Assembly: GCA_030706105.1 (NCBI GenBank)
Contig: JAUZPC010000035.1
Coordinates: 1 to 13,258, forward strand
Direction: 5' to 3'
DNA: 13,258 bases
Source: Bacteroidota bacterium
GTDB taxonomy: Bacteria > Bacteroidota > Ignavibacteria > Ignavibacteriales > Ignavibacteriaceae
The position numbers were made by a program, and so were the translations under genes. The notes beneath the pieces are model-generated. The model was given only the letters and a program-made list of their open reading frames with translations. It searched no databases and was not told the origin of the DNA. Positions 6,866-13,258 of this stretch are shown here, piece after piece; the first letter of the stretch is position 1, and each line of letters begins with the position of its first letter.

Positions 6866-7324
6866 ATGAAGAACCAGGATAACGAAAAGAATATTATTGT
6901 AAATCGCAAAGCAAGATTTGAATACACAATACTTCAGACAATAGAGGCTGGTATTGTATTGCAAGGAACTGAAGTTAAATCCCTGCGGCTGGGTAAAGCA
7001 AATTTGAGTGATGCTTATGCAAATATTAAGGATAATGAAGTCTGGCTGCTTAATTTGCATATAAGTGAATATACCCAGGGGAATATAAATAATCACGACC
7101 CTTTAAGAACCAGAAAGCTATTGCTCAACCGAAGTGAAATAAGAAAGCTTCTTGGTAAAATAAAAGAAAAAGGATTAACTTTAGTACCACTGAGAATGTA
7201 CTTTAAAAATGGAAAAGTTAAGGTTGAAATAGCGCTTGCAAAAGGAAAAAAAGTCTATGATAAACGAGAAGCTATTGCTAAAAAAGACTTCACGCGTGAC
7301 CAGGAAAGAAAAATAAAATACTAA
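6866..7324 (+). CDS. smpB: SsrA (tmRNA)-binding protein
   Basis: 152 residues, the normal SmpB length. The N-terminal NRKARFEYTILQTIEAGIVL is followed by LQGTEVKSLRLGKANLSDAY (about 32-51), the family signature, then INNHDPLRTRKLLLNRSEI (about 74-92). The tail is basic (GKKVYDKREAIAKKD...ERKIKY) and inserts into the ribosomal mRNA channel. SmpB binds tmRNA and brings it to stalled ribosomes for trans-translation. The ATG at 6866 has no Shine-Dalgarno, only an AT-rich leader. tyrS starts 28 bases downstream on the same strand, so the two are probably co-transcribed. It is divergent from the GH13 gene, and the 267-base gap between them contains no convincing gene. Confidence 0.97.
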   Translation: MKNQDNEKNIIVNRKARFEYTILQTIEAGIVLQGTEVKSLRLGKANLSDAYANIKDNEVWLLNLHISEYTQGNINNHDPLRTRKLLLNRSEIRKLLGKIKEKGLTLVPLRMYFKNGKVKVEIALAKGKKVYDKREAIAKKDFTRDQERKIKY

Positions 7325-7352
7325 ATTCCAATATAGATATAGATACTAATAA

Positions 7353-8582
7353 ATGAATAAAATAAACTTCCCGTCAATAAATGAGCAAATGGACCTAATA
7401 AAAAGAGGGACATTTGAGATTATTCCTGAAGAAGAACTTGTAAAAAAACTTGAAAAATCTCTTAAAGAAAACAAACCTTTAATTATTAAATTAGGCTGCG
7501 ATCCAAGCCGTCCGGATTTACATATTGGGCATGCAGTTGTTCTTAGAAAACTTGCACAATTCCAATCCCTGGGGCATCAGGCAGTTTTAATTATTGGTGA
7601 TTTTACAGGCATGATTGGTGATCCATCAGGCAGAAACGTAACCCGCCCAGCTCTTTCTTTGGAAGAGACCCGCATCCACGGACAATCGTATTTTGAACAG
7701 GCATCTAAAATTCTTGATAAAGAAAAAGCAATAATCCACTATAATTCTGAGTGGCTAAGTAAAATGTCCTTTGAAGATGTAATTAAATTAGCTTCAAAAT
7801 ACACTGTCGCAAGAATGATTGAGCGGGATGATTTCACTAAGAGATTTAAAGCCGGTGAACCAATAAGCATCCATGAATTTTTGTATCCGCTTGCCCAAGG
7901 AATGGATTCCGTAGCAATTAAAAGTGATGTTGAGCTCGGAGGAACTGACCAGAAGTTTAATCTATTAGTCGGTCGTGATCTACAGCGCGAATATGGTATA
8001 GAACCACAGATTATATTAACTATGCCATTATTAGTAGGAACTGACGGCGTTGAAAAAATGAGTAAATCTTATAATAATTACATTGGACTTTCCGACACGC
8101 CTGCTGATATTTTTGGACGGACATTATCAATTCCCGACTCTTTAATATATACATATTATGAGTTAGGTACTGATATTTCTAACGAGGAATTACTTAAGGT
8201 AAAGGCTCAATTAAACGATAAAGAAATAAATCCAAGAAATATAAAAAGAGATTTGGCCAAAATTCTTGTAAGAATGTATCACTCACAAGAGGATGCAATT
8301 AAGGCAGAAGAAGAATTTGATAAAATTTTCATAAAAAAGGAAGTTCCTGATGAAATTCCTGAGATAATTTTCGATAATTCCATAAATGGAATAAACATAC
8401 TTGATTTGATTGTAAAAGTAAATTTTTCCCCTTCAAAGGGAGAAGCGAGACGTTTAGTGATTCAGGGGGGCGTATCCATCGATGGTGTAAAAATAGAGGA
8501 TATAGCGGCTTCGATTAGTATAGATAAGCCAATTGTTTTAAAAGTTGGCAAGAGAAAATTTGTTAAAATAATATGTGAATAG
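7353..8582 (+). CDS. tyrS: tyrosyl-tRNA synthetase
   Basis: 409 residues, a class I aminoacyl-tRNA synthetase charging tRNA-Tyr in the cytoplasm. The Rossmann fold contains HIGH at 57-60 (DPSRPDLHIGH) and KMSKS at 235-239. GDFTGMIGDPSGRN (82-95) and ELGGTDQKFN (194-203) form the tyrosine and adenylate site. An S4 RNA-binding domain occupies about 345-405 (KGEARRLVIQGGVSIDG). The form of the HIGH region and FTGMIGDPSG resembles the TyrRS type seen in Haemophilus rather than the E. coli type. The start at 7353 gives the expected N-terminus; it lacks a Shine-Dalgarno and follows a short ATATAGATATAGATA tract. It lies between smpB and pdaD with short gaps. No T-box-like leader was seen. Confidence 0.97.
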   Translation: MNKINFPSINEQMDLIKRGTFEIIPEEELVKKLEKSLKENKPLIIKLGCDPSRPDLHIGHAVVLRKLAQFQSLGHQAVLIIGDFTGMIGDPSGRNVTRPALSLEETRIHGQSYFEQASKILDKEKAIIHYNSEWLSKMSFEDVIKLASKYTVARMIERDDFTKRFKAGEPISIHEFLYPLAQGMDSVAIKSDVELGGTDQKFNLLVGRDLQREYGIEPQIILTMPLLVGTDGVEKMSKSYNNYIGLSDTPADIFGRTLSIPDSLIYTYYELGTDISNEELLKVKAQLNDKEINPRNIKRDLAKILVRMYHSQEDAIKAEEEFDKIFIKKEVPDEIPEIIFDNSINGINILDLIVKVNFSPSKGEARRLVIQGGVSIDGVKIEDIAASISIDKPIVLKVGKRKFVKIICE

Positions 8583-8600
8583 AAAGGAGATGATACTTTG
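8583..8600 (+). promoter_or_regulatory. strong Shine-Dalgarno with TTG start for pdaD
   Basis: AAAGGAG at 8583-8589 starts immediately after the tyrS stop codon and stands eight bases before TTG (8598-8600). The nearby ATG at 8602 is out of frame, and the TTG frame gives the standard protein start (YVPTKIFFTKGVG). This fixes the start as TTG. Confidence 0.8.
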
Positions 8601-9143
8601 TATGTACCAACCAAAATTTTCTTTACAAAAGGTGTAGGTAGACATAAAGAGTATTTGACATCATTTGAGCTTGCATTAAGAAGCGCAAATATAGAAATAT
8701 GTAATTTAGTAACTGTCAGCAGTATTTTTCCTGTTGGTTGTAAAAGGATAACTAAAGAAGAAGGTATCAAAGAATTAAAGCCGGGCCAGATTACCTTTTG
8801 CGTAATGGCAAGGAATTCTACAAATGAACCTAACAGGCTTATTGCTTCTTCATTAGGTGTAGCCATTCCGGCTGATGTGAATGCTTATGGTTATTTATCA
8901 GAACATCATCCTTTCGGACAGACTGAAAAAGTTGCAGGTGAATACGCTGAAGATTTGGCAGCAACTATGTTAGCTACTACATTGGGCTTGGATTTTAATC
9001 CTGACCAAGATTGGAATGAACGTGAACAATTGTATAAAATGTCCGGTAAAATTGTAAGATCATTTAACGTTACCCAGTCCGCTGAGGGTGATAAAAATGG
9101 ATTATGGACAACAGTAATTTCTGCAGGTATATTTTTACCTTAA
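8598..9143 (+). CDS. pdaD: pyruvoyl-dependent arginine decarboxylase
   Basis: A 181-residue proenzyme that decarboxylates arginine to agmatine, the first step of polyamine synthesis. Self-cleavage in VTVSSIFP between Ser41 and Ser42 should give a beta chain and an alpha chain whose N-terminal serine becomes the pyruvoyl cofactor. Asn36, six residues before Ser42, corresponds to Asn47 of the Methanocaldococcus jannaschii enzyme. Glu102 in GYLSEHH is the likely proton donor equivalent of Glu109. ARNSTNEPNRLIA (71-83), GEYAEDLAATMLATTLG (114-130) and QSAEGDKNGLWTT (160-172) are conserved family stretches. Length is typical for the bacterial/archaeal PvlArgDC group. It starts with TTG behind an excellent Shine-Dalgarno, 15 bases after tyrS, and ends in a bidirectional terminator. 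Confidence 0.95.
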   Translation: MYVPTKIFFTKGVGRHKEYLTSFELALRSANIEICNLVTVSSIFPVGCKRITKEEGIKELKPGQITFCVMARNSTNEPNRLIASSLGVAIPADVNAYGYLSEHHPFGQTEKVAGEYAEDLAATMLATTLGLDFNPDQDWNEREQLYKMSGKIVRSFNVTQSAEGDKNGLWTTVISAGIFLP

Positions 9144-9159
9144 TTTTGGATATATAAAT

Positions 9160-9187
9160 AAAAAGGCTGCCCAAGCAGCCTATTTTT
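9160..9187. terminator. bidirectional Rho-independent terminator
   Basis: AGGCTGC (9164-9170) and GCAGCCT (9175-9181) form a perfect 7-bp GC-rich stem with the loop CCAA. Plus-strand transcripts meet a T-run at 9183-9189, and minus-strand transcripts meet five U's (A's at 9160-9164). It sits between the convergent pdaD and DEAD-box helicase genes and can serve both. Confidence 0.92.
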
Positions 9188-10819
9188 TTAACTCTTCTGA
9201 TTAGCTTCTTCGATGTGAATTTTTTTCCCTTTGATTTTACATCCCTGCATAGCTTCTATAATATCTTCAGCTTTATTTGCCGGAACGTTAACAAAAGTAT
9301 ATTTGTCAAAAAGATCAATATCACCAATTAATTTACCGGGGATATTAGCTTCACCTGCTATAGCTCCCAAAATATCACCAGGTCTAACTTTATCTTTTTT
9401 ACCTACAGTTAGAAATAATCTGGCAGTATTTTTATCAACTCTTTCAGTTTTTCCACCTCGTTTACCTCTGCCACTGTTCCTGTTCCCTTCTCTTTCAAAG
9501 GTCTCTACGGTCAGATCAAGAGGTTCTTTTTCATCTTTAAAATTCATTTTAAATAAGGCGGCGGCAACTTCTAACGAAGTAAAATCTTCATCAACTATTT
9601 TTTCAATTTGAGAAATATATTTTTTTAGTTGACCATCCTTAAGAACATCCTTTATCTGATTAGCAAAAATGTTAAATTTCATTTCCTCAACATCATCAAA
9701 CGAAGGAACAGCATTTAATTTAATTTTAGTCTTAGCATATTTCTGAATATCTTTAAGCTTTGACATCTCCCAAGCGGTAACAAAAGAAAAAGCTTTACCA
9801 TCTTTGCCTGCACGGCCTGTCCTGCCGACTCTATGGACGTAATACTCAACATCCTGAGGCATATCATAATTAAATACAGCTTCTACATTCTCCACATCTA
9901 AACCTCTTGCAGCCACGTCAGTAGCTATAAGGATTTCGATATCTCCTCTTTTGAATTTATTTAATACTCTTTCACGAACTGCCTGCCTCATATCACCATG
10001 CAAACCTTCAGCTCCATAACCGCGTGCCTGCAAATGTTCAATTAGCTCATCAACTCCTTTTTTCGTATTGCAGAAAATAAGAGATAATTTGAAATTATTG
10101 ATATCAATTATTCTGGCAAGTACTTCCAGTTTATGCTTCTCTTTAACTTCATAATATATTTGTTCAATATTTGGAACTGTTAATTCCTGCTGTACAACTT
10201 TTATGAAGACAGGATCTTTTTGGAATTTCTTGGTCAATTCCAATATGGGTTTTGGCATAGTTGCGGAAAACATAACAGTTTGACGATCTTCCGGAACTTC
10301 TTTAAGGATAACTTTAATATCATCAATAAAGCCCATATTAAGCATTTCATCAGCTTCGTCCAATACCACAAGCTTAATTGCTGAAAGGTTAATCGATCCC
10401 CTCTCAATATGGTCCATAATTCTTCCGGGAGTACCTATAACTATCTGAACACCACTTTTTAATGCTCTTAACTGCCGCTCAATAGGTTGTCCTCCATATA
10501 CAGGAAGAAATGAAACGTCCTTTTTATACTTTGCTAATTTCTTCATTTCTTCTGCCACTTGTATTGCTAGCTCCCTTGTAGGGCACATTACCAATACTTG
10601 TATTTTTTTTGTAGTAGCAGAAAGGTTTTCTATTGCGGGGATACCAAATGCAGCTGTTTTACCGGTACCAGTTTGTGCCTGACCTATAACGTCTTTACCT
10701 TTTAACATTTCGGGGATTGCTTCAGATTGTATCGGGGTGGCTTCTTCGTAACCTAACTCAACTATCGCTTTATTCATCTCTTTTGAAAGAGATAAATCTT
10801 CAAATTTTAATTTGCTCAT
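9188..10819 (-). CDS. deaD: DEAD-box ATP-dependent RNA helicase with DbpA-type RNA-binding tail
   Basis: 543 residues. RecA-like domain 1 carries the Q motif (TPIQ, 28-31), motif I AQTGTGKT (48-55), PTREL (80-84), TPGR (130-133), DEAD (154-157) and SAT (185-187). RecA-like domain 2 carries IFCNTKKGVDEL (248-259), ATDVAARGLD (299-308) and HRVGRTGR (329-336). After a charged linker with a GRGKRGGK patch (450-457), residues about 465-538 form a DbpA-type RNA-binding domain, as in CsdA/DeaD and DbpA. It unwinds RNA duplexes in ribosome assembly, RNA decay or cold adaptation; which of these cannot be told. Length and order fit CsdA/DeaD better than DbpA (about 460 residues). AAAAGG precedes the ATG at 10819. 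It is monocistronic, ending on the terminator shared with pdaD. Confidence 0.93.
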   Translation of the reverse strand: MSKLKFEDLSLSKEMNKAIVELGYEEATPIQSEAIPEMLKGKDVIGQAQTGTGKTAAFGIPAIENLSATTKKIQVLVMCPTRELAIQVAEEMKKLAKYKKDVSFLPVYGGQPIERQLRALKSGVQIVIGTPGRIMDHIERGSINLSAIKLVVLDEADEMLNMGFIDDIKVILKEVPEDRQTVMFSATMPKPILELTKKFQKDPVFIKVVQQELTVPNIEQIYYEVKEKHKLEVLARIIDINNFKLSLIFCNTKKGVDELIEHLQARGYGAEGLHGDMRQAVRERVLNKFKRGDIEILIATDVAARGLDVENVEAVFNYDMPQDVEYYVHRVGRTGRAGKDGKAFSFVTAWEMSKLKDIQKYAKTKIKLNAVPSFDDVEEMKFNIFANQIKDVLKDGQLKKYISQIEKIVDEDFTSLEVAAALFKMNFKDEKEPLDLTVETFEREGNRNSGRGKRGGKTERVDKNTARLFLTVGKKDKVRPGDILGAIAGEANIPGKLIGDIDLFDKYTFVNVPANKAEDIIEAMQGCKIKGKKIHIEEANQKS

Positions 10820-10917
10820 GTAGCCTTTTCTTTAAACATATTTTATTCAATTGTAAATATACTAATAAATTATGGTAATATTAAATTTCCACTATAGTAT
10901 CTGTTTTATAAATAAAT

Positions 10918-10958
10918 ATAAAAACAGAATTTAAGTTCAGGGCGTCCCTCTAATTCTG
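10918..10958 (-). terminator. Rho-independent terminator of the small minus-strand gene
   Basis: CAGAATT (10925-10931) pairs with AATTCTG (10952-10958). Inside, AGGG (10939-10942) pairs with CCCT (10946-10949) over a CGT loop, with an asymmetric internal loop between the two helices. On the minus strand the stem runs into a U-rich tract (complement of 10918-10924 and beyond). It lies about 50 bases downstream of the stop at 11006. Confidence 0.6.
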
Positions 10959-11005
10959 ATGAAAATAATGAATTATGAAAAATTCCTGCTCTAATCACAG
11001 CAATT

Positions 11006-11275
11006 CTACTGAGCAAACATTTTATATTGCTCATACATTACAATTGCCGTATCAAAATCAAATCTGGCACGAATTAAAAAGGCTTCATCTCTCTTGGCTA
11101 AGGGGGGCTCTTCTTCCCATTCCATATTTGAATTCAATACTTTATGGGTATTTATATCCTCAATAGCCCAGGAAGCAACTCCGTTCTTTCTGGATTTCAT
11201 AGTCATAAAGATCAGATCTTCAATTTGAAACTTTACAGCCTTATTGAACCACTTAATTTTTTCTTCATCAGTCAC
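11006..11275 (-). CDS. small soluble protein of unknown function
   Basis: 89 residues from a GTG start at 11275. I do not recognise the family. The protein is charged, has no signal peptide or membrane segment, and contains conserved-looking stretches EEKIKWFNKAVKFQIEDLIFM (4-24), SWAIEDINTHKVLN (35-48) and DEAFLIRARFDFDTAIVMYEQYK (about 63-85). The acidic EWEEEPP (52-58) stands between them. The frame stays open for about 20 codons upstream of the GTG, in wording that also looks coding (NVDKYKYGII), but has no ATG, GTG or TTG there. So the gene may be shortened at its 5' end or use the weakly served GTG (GGAAT nine bases before it). Its own terminator-like hairpin downstream supports it being expressed. 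Confidence 0.6.
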   Translation of the reverse strand: MTDEEKIKWFNKAVKFQIEDLIFMTMKSRKNGVASWAIEDINTHKVLNSNMEWEEEPPLAKRDEAFLIRARFDFDTAIVMYEQYKMFAQ

Positions 11276-11409
11276 TATTATTCCATATTTATACTTATCA
11301 ACATTATCATTATCGGATAATTTATTATTTATTTTATATTAAAGCAAAAAATACTGCATATGGTAACAATTTTTATACTCCCTTCTGTTGGCTTATATGG
11401 GATTATTGC

Positions 11410-11427
11410 TGTTAGTTGCAACCAACA
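11410..11427. promoter_or_regulatory. 18-bp near-perfect palindrome
   Basis: TGTTAGTTGCAACCAACA is self-complementary except for one symmetric pair (A at 11414 against C at 11423). Its core GTTGCAAC is perfect. It is GC-richer than its surroundings, which makes chance less likely. It could be an operator for a dimeric regulator or a recombination site. It does not have the order of an integron attC (RYYYAAC before GTTRRRY). Confidence 0.35.
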
Positions 11428-11567
11428 TGTATGGCAAATAAGTAAATAAATTTTATATTTTACCTTATTTTTATATAGGAATATTAAATCTTTATTGTTA
11501 TTTTTATTATCTAGATTAAGAAATTTATTCACAACTATGTTTAATCTAAAGACATTATAAATTCTTA

Positions 11568-11594
11568 ACAATGAGAACAATTGTTGCTCATTGT
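11568..11594. promoter_or_regulatory. nested dyad upstream of nuo promoter
   Basis: ACAATGAG (11568-11575) and CTCATTGT (11587-11594) are perfect 8-bp arms around AACAATTGTT, itself a perfect 10-bp palindrome, with one extra G at 11586. No U-run follows on either strand, so a terminator is unlikely. It sits about 117 bases upstream of the -35 of the nuoA promoter, where an activator or repressor could bind. Confidence 0.35.
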
Positions 11595-11710
11595 ATATAG
11601 ATTTGCAGATATTTATCTGTTACTTAAATGATTTCACAATTGGCATATTTATTGTTTCGGTTTTTGTCAAATTTAAATAATAATAATAAAAGATTTATTT
11701 TCATTTTTTG

Positions 11711-11741
11711 TTGACAATATAACCAAGTTGTTTTAAGTTTG
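11711..11741 (+). promoter_or_regulatory. probable promoter of the nuo operon
   Basis: TTGACA (11711-11716) is a perfect -35 hexamer. Seventeen bases later TAAGTTTG (11734-11741) matches the Bacteroidota -7 consensus TAnnTTTG exactly, and TTG to TA spacing is 20 bases, as in Bacteroidota promoters. Transcription would start near 11747, leaving a short A-rich leader before the nuoA ATG at 11762. Confidence 0.7.
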
Positions 11742-11761
11742 AAAAAAAAATATAAAAATAT

Positions 11762-12202
11762 ATGATAACTGAGTTTGGAAAAATTTTTGCATTCTTTACT
11801 ACAGCAATACTATTTGTAATAATAGTATACATTGTCAGTAAAATTATTAGACCAGCACGTCCTACCTATGAAAAACTAACAACTTATGAATGCGGTGAAA
11901 ATCCTCAAGGATCCCCTTGGGTTAAATTTAACATTCGTTTTTATGTTATTGCCTTAATCTTCTTAATCTTTGATGTTGAAGTAGTTTTACTTTTGCCGTG
12001 GGCAATGGTATATAAAGAATATGGATTATTGGGATTTTCAATTGGGGCAATTTTTTTAATTCTTCTTGGTTTAGGCATGGCATACGAATGGCGTAAAGGA
12101 GACTTGGAATGGGCAAGACCTAAACCTGTACCTCCTGTATTAAAAAAGACCAACTTAACTAAGATAGAGTTGCTGCCGGTTGAAGAAAATGTTACTCCTT
12201 AA
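11762..12202 (+). CDS. nuoA: NADH-quinone oxidoreductase subunit A
   Basis: 146 residues, a membrane subunit of respiratory complex I at the junction between the hydrophilic and membrane arms. Three transmembrane helices lie at about 8-28, 60-81 and 88-108. The loop after helix 1 carries the conserved YECGENPQGSPW (42-53, with Cys44), helix 2 contains FLIFDVEVVLLLPW with Asp71 and Glu73, and GDLEW (113-117) follows helix 3. The C-terminus (118-146) is a longer, Pro/Lys/Glu-containing tail than in E. coli. It is the first gene of the operon, behind a good promoter but without a Shine-Dalgarno. nuoB starts 22 bases after its stop. Confidence 0.95.
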   Translation: MITEFGKIFAFFTTAILFVIIVYIVSKIIRPARPTYEKLTTYECGENPQGSPWVKFNIRFYVIALIFLIFDVEVVLLLPWAMVYKEYGLLGFSIGAIFLILLGLGMAYEWRKGDLEWARPKPVPPVLKKTNLTKIELLPVEENVTP

Positions 12203-12224
12203 TTTTATAATATAAGAAACAAAT

Positions 12225-12716
12225 ATGGGCTTATTAGATAAACAATTTGAAGATAGTAATATAATAATTACTACTCTTGATGATCTATTGAACTGGTCAA
12301 GATTGTCATCGGTATGGCAACTCCATTTCGGACTGGCTTGTTGTGCTATTGAAATGATGGCCGCTTCCGCTTCACATTATGATTTTGACAGATTCGGAGT
12401 AATTCCAAGACCATCACCGAGACAAGCAGATATAATAATTATATCCGGCACGGTAACTTTAAAAATGGGCATAAGAATTAAAAGACTATTTGAGCAAATG
12501 GCAAATCCAAAATATATCATTTCTATGGGAAGCTGCTCAAATTGCGGTGGCCCTTATTGGCAGCACGGATATTCTGTATTAAAAGGTATAGACAGAGTGA
12601 TACCTGTGGATGTTTATGTTCCGGGATGCCCTCCCAGACCTGAGGCTTTATTAGAAGGTTTATTAAAGCTTAGAGAAAAAATTAGAAATGAATCTTTAGC
12701 AAAGAAAAAATTATGA
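12225..12716 (+). CDS. nuoB: NADH-quinone oxidoreductase subunit B (N2 cluster)
   Basis: 163 residues, the peripheral-arm subunit that holds iron-sulfur cluster N2, the last electron carrier before quinone. The four expected ligands are present: the adjacent Cys39-Cys40 in HFGLACCAIEMMA, Cys104 in MGSCSNCGG and Cys135 in VPGCPPRPEAL. DRFGVIPRPSPRQADI (55-70) is also standard. Cys107 is an additional, commonly seen residue. The N-terminus is short compared with E. coli NuoB but normal for many bacteria. It overlaps the start of nuoC by four bases (ATGA), indicating translational coupling. Confidence 0.97.
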   Translation: MGLLDKQFEDSNIIITTLDDLLNWSRLSSVWQLHFGLACCAIEMMAASASHYDFDRFGVIPRPSPRQADIIIISGTVTLKMGIRIKRLFEQMANPKYIISMGSCSNCGGPYWQHGYSVLKGIDRVIPVDVYVPGCPPRPEALLEGLLKLREKIRNESLAKKKL

Positions 12717-13225
12717 AGACTGAAGAAATTTTCCAAAATTTAAAAGACAAGTTTGGAGACTCTGTTATTGAATTAAATACTTCAATGATAGAGCCATATA
12801 TTTTAGTAAATCCTTTAGAAGTTGATAAAATAAGTCTATATTTAAGGGATAACGAACTATTACAGTTTAACAACTTAATGGTACTTTCAGGTGTTGATGA
12901 TGCAAACGGTAAAAAAAATGCCGATGACATAATAGAAGGTGGTACCTTAAGCGTATATTACCACCTCGAGTCAACCATATTGAATCATATAGTTGTTCTC
13001 AAAGTTTCTACGCCCAGAGAAAATCCTGAAGTCGCTTCAGTTGAGCCAATATGGAAATCATCTGATTGGCATGAAAGAGAAGCTTACGATATGTTTGGTA
13101 TAATATTCTTAAATCATCCTGATTTAAGAAGGATTTTGATGCCCTACGATTGGGAAGGCGGATATCCATTAAGAAAAGATTATAAGAGTCCCGAGTTTTA
13201 TCAAGGGATGAAAGTTAATTATTAA
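12713..13225 (+). CDS. nuoC: NADH-quinone oxidoreductase subunit C (30 kDa)
   Basis: 170 residues, a peripheral-arm complex I subunit that packs against NuoD. The family signature is complete: WHEREAYDMFGIIFLNHPDL (122-141), RRILMPYDWEGGYPLRKDY (142-160), then EFYQGMKVNY to the end. The N-terminal half (about 25-110) is the variable alpha/beta domain. The ATG at 12713 overlaps the nuoB stop. The short C-terminus shows it is a free NuoC and not a NuoC-NuoD fusion. nuoD is expected just past the window, since the remaining 33 bases are AT-rich and have no terminator. Confidence 0.95.
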   Translation: MKTEEIFQNLKDKFGDSVIELNTSMIEPYILVNPLEVDKISLYLRDNELLQFNNLMVLSGVDDANGKKNADDIIEGGTLSVYYHLESTILNHIVVLKVSTPRENPEVASVEPIWKSSDWHEREAYDMFGIIFLNHPDLRRILMPYDWEGGYPLRKDYKSPEFYQGMKVNY

Positions 13226-13258
13226 TCAATATAAGATTTAAATTAAATTAAAAAAATA

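Larger units (their letters stand above)
11276..11710. other. long AT-rich intergenic region with two dyads, no gene seen
   Basis: This stretch between the small minus-strand gene and the nuo promoter is extremely AT-rich and contains no convincing coding frame. The 83-codon minus-strand frame at 11329-11580 is rich in Ile/Asn/Lys with no recognisable motif or ribosome binding site, and I leave it out. What can be seen are an 18-bp near-palindrome (11410-11427), a two-part dyad (11568-11594) and CTGTTRG repeated at 11385 and 11409. It may hold regulatory sites for either flanking gene. Confidence 0.5.

Noticed and set aside
8462..8866. 134-codon minus-strand frame across tyrS and pdaD
   Set aside because: It lies antisense to two well-identified genes and has no motif of its own.
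11410..11427. Integron attC site
   Set aside because: The half-sites are in the order GTT...AAC, whereas attC needs RYYYAAC first and GTTRRRY last, and no long imperfect hairpin surrounds it.
11329..11580. 83-codon minus-strand frame in the AT-rich gap
   Set aside because: Low-complexity Lys/Asn/Ile-rich translation, no start signal, and it contains the palindrome region. Most likely chance.

Overview
The window is an AT-rich bacterial chromosome segment, most likely from the Bacteroidota/Ignavibacteriota (FCB) side of the tree. That placement is inferred from several things: low GC, mostly leaderless or Shine-Dalgarno-poor gene starts, a TAnnTTTG promoter element upstream of nuoA, a pyruvoyl-dependent arginine decarboxylase, SLC45-like sugar transporters next to a periplasmic cyclomaltodextrinase-type GH13 enzyme, and an Rhs fragment carrying the DYYPFG signature. 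No rRNA, tRNA or CRISPR array was seen.

Left part (1-1911), accessory. On the minus strand there is a cassette-like stretch of small lipoproteins. Two tandem, clearly paralogous proteins (865-1239, 1239-1622/1634) resemble NTF2-fold immunity proteins. A third (187-561) is a more distant relative or a different immunity-type lipoprotein. It is followed, running off the left edge, by a broken Rhs core fragment. This looks like the displaced tail of a polymorphic-toxin (Rhs) locus in which immunity genes accumulate. The stretch is also scarred. A 162-bp inverted-repeat element (716-877) supplies the last codons of one immunity gene, a 36-codon orphan reading frame precedes another, and 1658-1809 looks like the 5' remnant of an insertion sequence with two 14-bp direct repeats.

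Middle left (1912-6598), carbohydrate use. Two SLC45/GPH-like MFS sugar transporters converge on a pair of back-to-back terminators. The minus-strand transporter lies 85 bp downstream of a secreted GH13 cyclomaltodextrinase/neopullulanase-like enzyme. The likely logic is that maltodextrins are cut in the periplasm and the products enter through the inner-membrane transporters.

Middle right (6866-10819), housekeeping. smpB, tyrS and pdaD (pyruvoyl arginine decarboxylase, TTG start with a strong Shine-Dalgarno) run together on the plus strand. They end in a bidirectional terminator shared with a minus-strand DEAD-box RNA helicase that has a DbpA-type RNA-binding tail. Next comes a small unrecognised minus-strand gene (11006-11275) with its own terminator.

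Right part (11276-13258). A 486-bp very AT-rich gap holds two dyad-symmetric sites and a good promoter. The start of the respiratory complex I operon follows: nuoA, nuoB, nuoC, with nuoD expected just beyond the right edge.
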